Shown here in pieces: positions 10,201 through 22,200 of a DNA stretch of 64,000 nucleotides; the first letter of the stretch is position 1; each line of letters opens with the position of its first letter. Location of the stretch: positions 3,534,001 through 3,598,000 of the forward strand of contig RQOL01000660.1 of the NCBI GenBank assembly GCA_013076295.1. The letters are read 5' to 3'. The stretch is from Sanderia malayensis (taxonomy: Eukaryota > Cnidaria > Scyphozoa > Semaeostomeae > Pelagiidae). The translations under genes and the position numbers were made by a program. Under the pieces are notes generated by a model. It was not told where the DNA came from. It was given only the letters and a program-made list of their open reading frames with translations, and ran no database searches.

Positions 10201-13200
10201 TCAAATTTCATGTCATACTTTGTTCAAATCTGGACTTGGAAACTATTTAATATGTGGTTGTAGCCTACTTTTAAATTTGTCGAAAAAACAAGCTCAGATC
10301 AATTTCTTCACCATTCCTATTGGAAGTAGTACGATTAAGTCTTCTTTATAACAGTTTTGGACAGAATCCTTGTCTGTAAGCCCCATTCTGCAGATTTTGA
10401 GAGGCTCTGCATACAGTCTCATGAAAACAAGTTCAAGAAACCGAATTTAGCGACGAAAAATTAACAATTTCTACATAAATTTGAATATGCCAGTATTGGG
10501 GCATGACCCACAACCAGCTATTCACTACTTCATGACAGATAGAAAACGAGATACCCTAAAAGCTGACTAGCAGTCTTGGTCCTGAAAAGTTTTTGAGAAC
10601 CAAGATATTGAAAGAAAATGAAAATAAGCTGGTTCAGTGAAGCTTTTAAATTGTTTGGTATTGACTGTTTACTATTAGTTTGTTATTGGCATCGATGACT
10701 ACGAGGACGACATTTACTGTCAGAATATTTTCTTGAAATTTATCTAAAATGGTTTTGTTAAAAAGTTATCACCGCACAAATTTGATTTTATCACTGCACA
10801 ATCATGATTTATCACTGCACAAATTGGTTATCACTGCACCTTAAAATAAACCCTGGGTGTAATTATTGTTGCATTTATGTATTTTCGCACTAGTTTAATC
10901 TTATTATGTGCAGTTTTTAATCTTTTCAGGGCAACTATCAAAGATTTTGACTCAAGCAGCGTATCAGATTCTCTTCAATTGTCACAAGCTGTTGGAGGCT
11001 AATTACAGCATCAAACTAACCTTGCGTACCCTTCAAAGATTATTTCAAAAAGATCCCAAAGTATTCTTTCATTCAAATGTTGTTGTGTTTTCGCACAACC
11101 AGAGATCGTGTTTTTCCTTTGGCTACAAATCTTCAATTATCCACCCTTGTCCTGCTTTTTATAGGTTTTGCTGAACGACGAATCGCTATTCCTCATTGCT
11201 TCACTTCTTTATCAAAGTCCAGCAGTTTATCGAGAAGACATCTTGAGGCTTGGTATGTTGGTGAACTTGATTTTTTACCAATTAATTTCTTATTTGTAGG
11301 CTTATAGCACAGTCGAATCTGGCTATGAAGAGCCTCTAAAAATAACACATTTGCTGAAATTATAACTTATTACAACTGGATAGGACATATTATTTGTTTG
11401 TTGTTTCTTCCTTTCATTAACTTGAACATCTAAGTTGATATCTTTTAATTTGTTTAAACTTTTAATTTCAACGGGACCTTGAATGATAGCAGCTTCTATG
11501 TAAGCTGACCAAGTTTTCCTGTATAAATATAGATTATTATTATCATTATTCAACCTTAATTATATTTCTAGGTATGCATGTGCTGCCGTGTTATGTGGCA
11601 TTAAAAAATCAAACAGCAGGCATTGTGCTGCGATCATTCAATATTTCGTTGCTTCGAATCTTGTTCCGAGGCTCAACTGAAAGTGAGCACCACCGGCGAT
11701 GCCAAAAACTCGCCAAGAATATCTTTGCTAACATCAAGCGAGTAACAAAGTCAAATCAAAGTCATTCAAATGAGGTATAATTTGAAATACGTGTTATTAT
11801 ATGTGGTCTATGCTTCATTCACTTACGTAGAGAACATTTCAACTCAGTTTGGGGCAGGACATTTAGAAGGAATATGTCATCTACTATACATGACACTTGA
11901 CGTTAACAAGTGCCTCATTAGAACTTGCTACGGTATTTTTAAGAACATTTGACAAAATGGAGGGCATGAGCAAATTATTTTCAAACGTACTACTCTGTTA
12001 TCACCTGTTCGCCTGTTAAAACATACGTTAGATTTAACAATTGGATATCCCTTCCACTTTTCGGACCTTTTGTGTTCTTTTCTTACTTTACTATTTATTA
12101 CAAGATTGGATTTCACACTCTTTCCTTCCAGGCAGAAGTGGATCAACCTTCAGAGGCACTTGCTGAAGTGCAACTGGCCGAAATTGTGGCTGCGCGGCAG
12201 CATTGTGCAATGTTATACAGTATGAACAGGTATAAATTGCTATTCGATCAGTTCTAATTGAATTTGACGCTCTCAGATTAATCAAGCTTGCAATAACATC
12301 AACTTTGAACTTTATTTTAGATGCAAAAATGCTACCATTGAATTCCTCTCCGGGTTGGTGGACACTCCAAATCCGAGTCCATCTTTGACTTTGATCCTGT
12401 CTACTGTTGTAGCCAATCATCGTAATGATCTGGATGTCATGAAGAAATGCCTGGAATGCATTTCAACGTTAACAATGCATGATCCACAAATGGTTTGTTG
12501 TTTATGGTTTCATGCAATACTGCGTTTCTATAGCTCGAACCACAGAGTGCATTATCTAAGTGTCTTTTTTGCAGCATTCAATATTTCTTAAGTAAATTTG
12601 TTTTCACACTCAAACCTTGACAAGTCTAACTCCCTGGGAAATGTCATGGATTTTTTTCGAGCTAAAAAAGTGTTGAGCTATTGAAACCAGGCATATATCA
12701 AGCACGAGGCAAATTCAAAGCAAGACTAAGTCAAGGGAGACAGATTAATGTTTGACATACTAAGAAATTTGTTTCGAGATTAGTGCGTCCCTGTGTCTCA
12801 CTCGTTGTACTCGCTCGGTTGAGGGAGCAAAACGAGTTGAGCGAGTTGCGAGCGAGGCACTGGGATGTAATGTAATGAGTCTAGGTTTAACCGAATGTAC
12901 TAATAAAAATTATTATTTTTGACAAATGATATTTATCTTTTAGGCTCTGGATTTTCTTCCACTTCTTCTACAAACTTTGAACACTTGCGAAAATCCTGTT
13001 ATTACATTGGAAATTCTCAACTTTCTACCAAGTTTTGGCAAACACAAGGTATGTGCGATTAATGTGAACACTTTCAGCTTTTTATCAATGTTTTTGGTAT
13101 ATACTACAAAGTGTTTGGATATTTAATGTCTGATATTGTGTTTGTTCTGACTTTTTATCTCTAGTTTTTTCTTGATTGCAAGTTGTTTATATATTTACTT

Positions 13201-16200
13201 TCTTAACAGCAACTGGTTGCTCCAATATTGAAGACCATCGGAATGCTTGCCTCATCAAACTATCTTCTTCCAGTGTGCATAAGAGTTGCTGTAAAATTAT
13301 GGAAAATACAGGTAGACACCTCATCTTACTACATCAAAATTTTACACGGGATTGCTATCACTTTTACTACGCAAATGCTTTATTTTGTACTTATTCTTCT
13401 TGTAGCCTAGAGTATTTCCCCATCTGCTAAAGTTGTTGTCGAAAGCTGTAGACAAGCATAGCACAACATCAAAGCTACGAGAAGAAATCGTGTTAGCCAA
13501 ATCTCTATCCTTTGTTGACATTTGCGAGCTAAGGTAATGTGTTAACTCTATCGATTGATCAAAGCCATAAAGCATTTTCTTAACTCATGCACTACACTGT
13601 ACATTGTCAGGGCCGGTTCCATGGGGGGGTGTGGGGGGTGTGACACCCCCCAAGAATTGAGTTTTAGCGATTCACTCGGTAAATTTCGATTTTTGGTCGG
13701 TAAAATTATGTTACGAAAGTTTATATGGTTTTGTGGTAAGGTTTTTTTTTTAAATTGCTCGGTACATAAGAGCTTACACCCCCCGACAAAAATTTTCTGG
13801 AACCGGCCCTGTACATTGTATACTCCTCAGGGTACTACACAGTAGAAACTCCATACATTACTCTCTATCCAACTAAAAGCTTCTTGGTATAGCGAACTGA
13901 ACAGCTAGACTTTGACCTGCTTCGCAATGCAGTATCTTAAATAAAACGAGCTTTATGTATGTAGATATGAAGCCAGTAGATTTTAGCTTCTTTGAATTCT
14001 GCTTTACCTTAATGTTTCTTATTCATGTTTAGACCGCAGTATGGATCTGAAATTGTCGGATTGCTGTCGGACATGTTTTCTGAATATGGTCAATGCACCG
14101 ATGGCCTGGATGTTAGTTCTGAAGTTGCCGAAAGTGTAGTTATGCTGTGCCTTGAAGCACTCAAGGGACTTTGTGAATCAGAAGTAAGCACGTTTTTTAT
14201 TGCTTAATGGTATAAGGAAGAGCTTTTTAAAAAATGATCAAATGGGTGAAACTCCTTCAAGATGCTTGCTTATTTCTTTCACTTCGATTCAAATTGCACG
14301 ACTTATCCATGGTTTCCTTTTAGGTGGTTAAATTTACAACAGTTTGGACAGCAATTTCTCCGAAATTACACAATCATGAATCTCCAACAATACTCAGGGG
14401 AATCACCTCATTGTTCACCATTTGTCCCATTGTTCTCCTACGCTCAGCTGCAGACATTGTACGTTTCTCTGCTTTTAATTGAATTGAATTGAAATTGAAT
14501 TGCATGCTTAAGCCTCGATGTTTACTTATTTTTTGTTTAACAAGATATACGTATTTTGGTTTATTCTAGCAATTCAGAAGTGAGGCTTGCAGCTTTCTCT
14601 GGAAACATGTCAGCCATGAGGTACGTTTCCATAAAATTTAGCTTATTCGATCAAATTAAACTTGTTCAATCAAACATAATGCTTTCATCGGTGGTAAGAT
14701 TCTCTTACGATAAGCAAATAGTTAAATAAACAGTAGGAATTATTATATTTTCTCTTTCTTTATTTCATAATCATAACCAACCTTATTCAATGTTGGCTGT
14801 ACAACGCAATAACTATACAAATAATTTTTGCTAACATGAAGCAATCCGTTTATTAATATTTTGAATATTTTGATTTGCAGAACCCCCATGTTTCAGCTGC
14901 CTCATTTTCAGCTTTGGCTAACTTTTCGTCAGATGAATTTAAAGTCAGTGACCTTCCTAACCCAGTACGTATGAATTCATCGATATTTCAGTTTTCTCAT
15001 CATGTTTATAGATTGTTATAGATTGTTATAGATTGTTATAGATTGTTTTAGATTGTTTTAAATTGTTATAGATTGTTATGGATTGTTTTTGAATTTATCG
15101 CTGATGATGTTTTGTTCTTTGCTTTCAAGACTCAGTCGTGGGTTGCTGAGATGCTGCAGAAAAAACACAATTTGAAAAAGAGGCCGGAAAATGACGAATT
15201 CGATCCCAGAAACGAGGCTATACCTGGCTTGGCATACATAAAGCATTTAGAATCGCTTGATGATTCTGCCGTTTGTGGTGAGAAACAAATGCACTCTGAG
15301 TACATATTTGTTATGAGAACCGGTCATTTGACCCCCTTGTACTTTTTATTTAAGGTTTTACCCCATTGCTATCGAAACTAATAAAGGAAGAGGTGTCATC
15401 GTTGCCACGCAACATAAGCACTGCTAACGCCACCAAACGACTTGGTTCTGCTTACGAGAAACTGCTCGGCTTCATCCCAGAATTCCTCAACTCAATGTAC
15501 GAAAATCAAAAACACCTGCCCTTTTACCTGGCTTGGCTGGTACGTTTATTTTGCATTCCTATTCAACGTCATACTCATATCTTCATGCATTTTTTCTATT
15601 GTTGCTTACAACAGTGTGATTACCTGTATATCTTTCTTAACATGCCTTTATAAATGTCGCTTCTTTTGATATGTTCACTATCATGCACATACTCTTTCGC
15701 ATTTGTTTTTATTTATTGCTCCCAATATATTTCTTTTGTTTACCTTTATTTCTTCACGTAAATGGATTTACCTATATACCTTCCCATACCTTAATGTATT
15801 TTTCTATATTATGTCCTTGAATCTATAGTAATACCACAGCATGCCTTGCCGTATGATATTCTTTATCTCTGTAACTATTGTTGCGAAATTAACAAACTGT
15901 TATATTTATTCCTATACTTTTATTTTAGCTGGATTACTTTCCTGCTACAAAATCCCAATTCAAGTTGGTAAGGATGAAAAGATAGGCCGAAGACATCTGG
16001 TAGAAAATGCCAAAATGCATCGTCAAATGTTAGATAATTGTTTGAATGAGGTAATTGTCAAGTTAACATTTCAAGCTGAAAACTGGCTCGAATTGTTTAT
16101 GATCATTGGGTGAAACAATTTGTCAACACTGAACACTTTACTGACAAAATGTTATGTATAGTCGTAAGGTTGGCAAGCGTACACTATGCCTGTATGTTGT

Positions 16201-19200
16201 ATGGATTAAATGCTATATTTTACATTTACGTGGCATATACTGCTGATTTCAACTGGGTCAAATTCAAAGTGTTTCTAAACTTTGACTTGTGCTAACATTT
16301 CAAGACGACAATATTTGTGTAGTTGATCCTCGATATGTGTAACACTCAAGGAAATTATTTTGTTTGACTCAAGGACGTTTTGAGCTATCAAGGATCAAAT
16401 GTGAGGCATATTTGAAGCAAATAACAATTAATGAAAGTATAAAAGTGCTTGCAGTATCCCGTAATATAACTCGAAATCTTGTCATCCTGTCAATCTGTCT
16501 ATGTTGAATTGCTTTTACTTTCCTGAATTTTCTCTTGATGTTTTTTAGATTGCAATACCTCAAATGGACTGGCAACACTCCATATCTGCATCAGCATCTT
16601 GGTCTAATATGATTGGCAAATGTTTTGATGCTGTTCTGGAGGTTTGTAATGGTAATCACTGCTTGTTAACTGATTGACGAAGCAGACTGTGGAGAAGACC
16701 AAATTGGTTGAATCGTTTTTTGTAGGGTCGAAAAGCCGAACTCTCTCTCTTGTTCAGTCAAGGAAAATTTACAAGTGAACAAGAAATGAAAATCGAAGTT
16801 TCAAATGCAGTTTTATGGTATATATTCTTTGCCTTTTCCACTCAATGCATTCATACATACACTTTTTTCATACACATACACGTGTTACACATGTCTTGTA
16901 GTAGTTTTGACCTATTCAATTCTTTTCTTCAGGACCCGAGATCAGTTGACAAATCAGTTGATGAAAGCATCAAGGTACTTGGTAAACGTTTAATTCTAAT
17001 GAAAATTACTGTTTATCCGTCTGTGCTACAGTGCTCAATGTCACATAAACAGAGCACGCTGGGTAATATTATTGGAACATGATTTTGCAAGTTGTTCCCC
17101 AATAATGACTTGCAAAATCCATCTTATTCTATACATTTGTTTCTGTTATATCTTATTATATACTTCTATTGCTAATCTAATCAGCGTTGGTCTAATTAAC
17201 CAGTGTTAACATTGAAGATCTTGAAAAATTTAACATTGAACTATTTCTTCTTTATAATGGACTGAGATATGCATAATTGCCTTTGCAGTTTGTTGATTCA
17301 CTTGATTGTCACCAATTTTGAGCTATTTTAATCGATATCGATTTTTTTTATTTCAAACAGAGGCATCCCTCCAATGCAAGGAAACTCCATACTGGCTCTG
17401 GCTGCTCTTGCTTCTAAAATATCCTCAATGGAATCAGTCGATAACTCATCATTTTCCACTCAAAATCCTTCTGATTCGATGCAGTATTTGAACAACAAAG
17501 AATGGCTGGTTCGAGTCTCAGATACTGTCATGGTGGTTTTGAATGGAAACTTTAAACCAAAATCTGAACCGATGCAATGGTGCCAGCAGGTTGGTAGTCC
17601 AATTTCACCGACTTCTGGTCGGTTGGTAGTCAATTGGTAGACTAGATCAACTGTTCTTGATCTAGTCTTTTATCCTAAGCGCATTCATAATTTGTTCCGC
17701 TTTTCTTATTTGCTTTGTTTTCTTAGCTGTTTTCTTTTACATTGGCTCAACCTATAGTATCTTAACAGCATTTTTACGATAAGGTATAAGGTACATTGCG
17801 ATATGTTTTGGCTTAATCTTGAACAGGCTATTTTCAGGCTAACCATTTTTCCGTGTTTAATTAAGTATAGATTTAGTTGTCTCAGTCCTTTGAAAATTAT
17901 GTTCCGACTTGCTTCTCTCTGCGAAGCCAATTCCCCCCAGTCTAACCAGAAGACCCACCCTGACCAGCCTCTAAGAGCTCTAAGCCCCTTTTACAGGCAA
18001 ATGGATAATCGCAATATGATATACTAAGTCAGTTGTTTTTCTCTCTAGATATCGTCGTGCAACTCGACGGCAAGTTCGTTAATCGCACGTTCGTCTGCTG
18101 CCATCGCCCTGCCAGTGATTGCGACCACTTTGATTGCAATCGATGTAGACAGAATTCAGCAAATTGCCGACTCACTTGCTTCTCGAATACCTGGCCAAGA
18201 ACGGTAAATACCAAATACTCGAATTTTAATACAATAAAATTAAAGTGTTACCTGTCATTAATCGCTCTTGAATCAATGTCAGGATTGGGGTAAACAAAGA
18301 ATGGACCCTATCAAGGATGCATATATGTATCCATGTAATGTATAGATTATAGATCATAGATTCGTTTTGTGTATAAAACTTTTGATTAGAATGGTTTGTA
18401 AATCCACCGTCATACTCTTTTAGGGCAGGAAAATCATCCGTGATGCAATTCAGTTGTGCTGTTGGTCTAGGTCTGCTTGTTCACCATTTGCATCAAAAGC
18501 AATTCGTTACAATTACTGGATTACAGGGATACAAGTTGATACGAAAAGCACACGACCTACTAGAACAGACATGTTCTAATGACTTACTCCAAAACAGGTC
18601 AGTATTCTATTTCCGTTATTCTACAGTTTGTATTTTCACCCCCGCCTCAACCCAAGAGTTTTCCATGGTAGAATACTTGATAATTTTCTTGTCCATTTTT
18701 CTGTGCGACATTTATCCACCCATCAATTCATGGCCTAATTTTCGCATACAATTTCGAATCTATTTAGTGGCAGGATAGTGGCTAGTGAGTTATATTTAAG
18801 ATATATATGCATGATCATCAAACTAGAATAATAGACAGTGGGAATATGTTTTTTGTTTAGAAATGGTGTAGCTATTGGTCTCAGCCTCTCACTTGGTGTC
18901 ATGTTCTCCATTTGTTCAAAAGAAAATAATCACGACAGCTTGCATTCGTGGAGAAAACTTTTCAATGCAATGGTGGACCTGAAATCGAAGGAAGAAGCGC
19001 CAGAAGACTTTGAGGTATTCTGTTTATCTACATTTCAGCCTTTATTGTATTTTCTGTACAATTAGATGTGAACAGAAAACCGGCTTCTTAATTATTTCTT
19101 CGTATTTTTTCGCTTAAGCGTGTTTCACGTCCCCTAATGCTAGCTTTTTTTGGTGGGGCGTTTATTACGAATTCTGGATAATAAACACCCTGCCAAAAAG

Positions 19201-22200
19201 TGCATGGAAAATAAATTAAGCGAGAAAACGTCATAAGAATTAGTTTTTGGAAACGATTATTCGAGGGAAGCGTTTATTGGAGGAAATACTGTAAAAATCA
19301 AGTAAAAGGCTATAAAGCTCAGCCAGATATTGAGAAATTGGAACCAAACAGTAAACAACGTAACGAGTTTCAACTGTAATTTTTTAGAAAGTTTTAGCGA
19401 ATCCGTTGCATGCGATTTTTTTGTGCAAGTCATTGTTCCGTTTTGGGGGTGGTTAACAGAGCCATTTTTTATCTTTTTGCTTTTCAGGGCCTATTACTGT
19501 CGACAGCGATTCCAGCTGTCAGCGGATTCTGCTTTGGTAGCCTTAAAGCTGATGACGTAATCAAAATTATTGACTTGATGGCTTCGATCGTGGCAGAACA
19601 TCCCAAGGTAAGTCAATTGATTTTCGATTCAAACATAACTTCCGTGCATGCTATTGGAATACGTCTTTGGTTCGAAGCAAACCAAAGCAACTTCATTATA
19701 AGGAGAGTGTATTGTCAGTAAAAGTGCGCGCCCGCTGCTGAATACAAAAATCAAATGCGCTATGTTAAAATCTGCATTGTAGCAATTGCAATACATCTCT
19801 GTTTACATTTACATGGGATTTCTTAACGGAGGTGTAATTGGTTAAGCATTTCGATCGATAATTACATGTTGTGCTTTGACTGGTGTGTTCATTAGACCCT
19901 ATATAATACATACAGTGAGCGTTACATATGCCGAACACCAATAGGATCTGGGGAGAGCTTTTGCACAAAGCTTGTCACGTGTCAAACATATTTTGTCGAG
20001 ATAAAATCTCCATCAATCACACACGACCATACGACTGTATTACGTCATTGATTTGTTATGTTCTTCTCATCCTTTCTTTCTTTGTGTGCGACTTAAACTT
20101 TCTATCATACATAAAGTAGGTACTGAAAAAATCGAATTTTGAAATAGACTGAAAAGTGACTCAAAAGGAGTCGAATTATACTAAATAGGTCCTACTGATC
20201 ACGTTGAGACCATTCCCAGCTCTCTAGGAGCAATGGTTCGTGTACCCAGATTTTCCGCGGATAGCTATTTAGCTTTCTATCATACATGAAGTAGGTACTG
20301 AAAAAATCAAATTTTGAAACAGACTGAAAAATGACTCAGAAGGAGTCGAATTATACTAAATAGATCCTACTGATCACGTTGAGATAATTCCCAGCTCTCT
20401 GGGAGTAATGGTTCAATTTTTAGTGGACTCAGATTGCCCGTGGATAGCTATTTAATGTCCCCTGGATGGAGAACAGTCACTTTATTTCAATTCAAATTGG
20501 GAACACAGCGGTTTTTGTCAGTGGGAAGAAACATCTACTCTTCTCCATGGTTACCAGATCATAAAGTTTGTCAAAACAAATCAATTGAGCTCAAAGATAA
20601 GATACAACATAGAATGCAGTATATAGATGTGCGTTATGTAGGAAATGTACTGTATGTCTTAAGGCTAGAGGTTCTTTTTGTGCAGACAAAAAGGCACAAG
20701 AGGTTGCTAAAATGTCTCCATCTATTTTCTCCACCATTTTCTTACTGGTTTTGCATCTTTTGGTCGTCTTATCCAATGATGATAGGGATTATTTTCATCT
20801 GCAATTTCTGTGAAAAGAATTCAAGCATGTCAACCCCCTATAACTTTCCTTCTAACCAGTGCCAAAAGTCAATTCGACTTCGACTATATAGTCAATAGAA
20901 TAAACATTATTCTATGTACTATGATTTGATTTGGTTCTTATTTTTCGGGTTTTTAGTGCGCAGTTAGTTGTGTTTATACGAAAATAGTTGTCGTCTCAGT
21001 ACTGGATGGGACAGACACAGGGGCCAGGTTGTGGGTTGCTGTCATTCTGATAAAAACAGAGAGGGTTCGCAGAGAGAATCTACTCTTCGGAACTCTTCTA
21101 ATTGTTCATAATGTATTGGTTATTACCCCAAGCCTCCATAGACCTTGTTGAAGTTTGTGAGAGTTATTATACCTGCTTCAAAGTCTTCATCAACGTCCCT
21201 GTTATCATCTTCTATGTCATCCAGTTCGCCATCGTCTTCTTCGTGGATGGGCTCATCAAAATCTGTTACTTCTTCTTCAGTATCACCTTTTAACAGGGTT
21301 AAAGGGAAATCATTTCAACCCCAACAATTTCATATTTGGTTTTCATCAGTTTTTATCTCAAATTACTTTGAATGCAACCCCAGGAACTATTTTATTTTTC
21401 TCGATTTTCCTTAATCCAAGAGTATACCCGACAATGAATTGGTGCTCAAAAGAAGTTTAGTCATATTGTTATGTAGCTGGTACACTGGGAAGTTGCTAAA
21501 TTGTAGGTAGTATGCTGTTGTATCACTATACCAGAATAGATTAAACATGAATTTTGATCAATTTACCTTCACCTGTGGCCGCCCATACGCAGCCCACTGC
21601 GAGGAATAGAACAACAAGTGTCTTCATTTTCTTATCTTTCAACTTTCTGTTATGTTCTAGTCAGTGTTGTCTTGTGATTTGCCTCTCAACGTTGAAACTT
21701 GACTTGAAAGGACAAACTACTGGTTACAAGAGGCTGATCCTTGTTCAAACTTGAAGCTCGAGCTCGAACCTAAGATGATTTTGTTATTTCGTTTCTTATT
21801 GTTATGCTTTCTCCTTAGACGATTACAAGACACTATTGTCATTGACTTGCTATTCAAAAGGGAATTTGAAATATTTCTAAATTAAATAGAAATAATTTTC
21901 TTCATAGAAAAAATGGAATAAATAACAAGTTAAATGAATTCTCCATGTAACAAAACAATCATTAAGTCCCCGTCATTCCGTATTTATTACACTTTTTCTA
22001 TCAACCTATTCAAGTAAAATTCCACGGGTTATCAAGATTAGTTTTTATCATTTATTTGAATTCAAATTGGTAACACAGATTTCTTTTGTCACGCGGGAAA
22101 ATTAGCCATCCTTTTCAAGGGTTACCAGACAGATCATAAAACGTGTCAAAAGTCAAGATGCAAAAATAAGATGGAAGAGTAAATGCAGTACAATAATGTT

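Noticed and set aside
20434..20898. 154-codon plus-strand ORF
   Set aside because: Antisense to exon 3 and the 3' flank of peptide gene A, with no recognisable domain.
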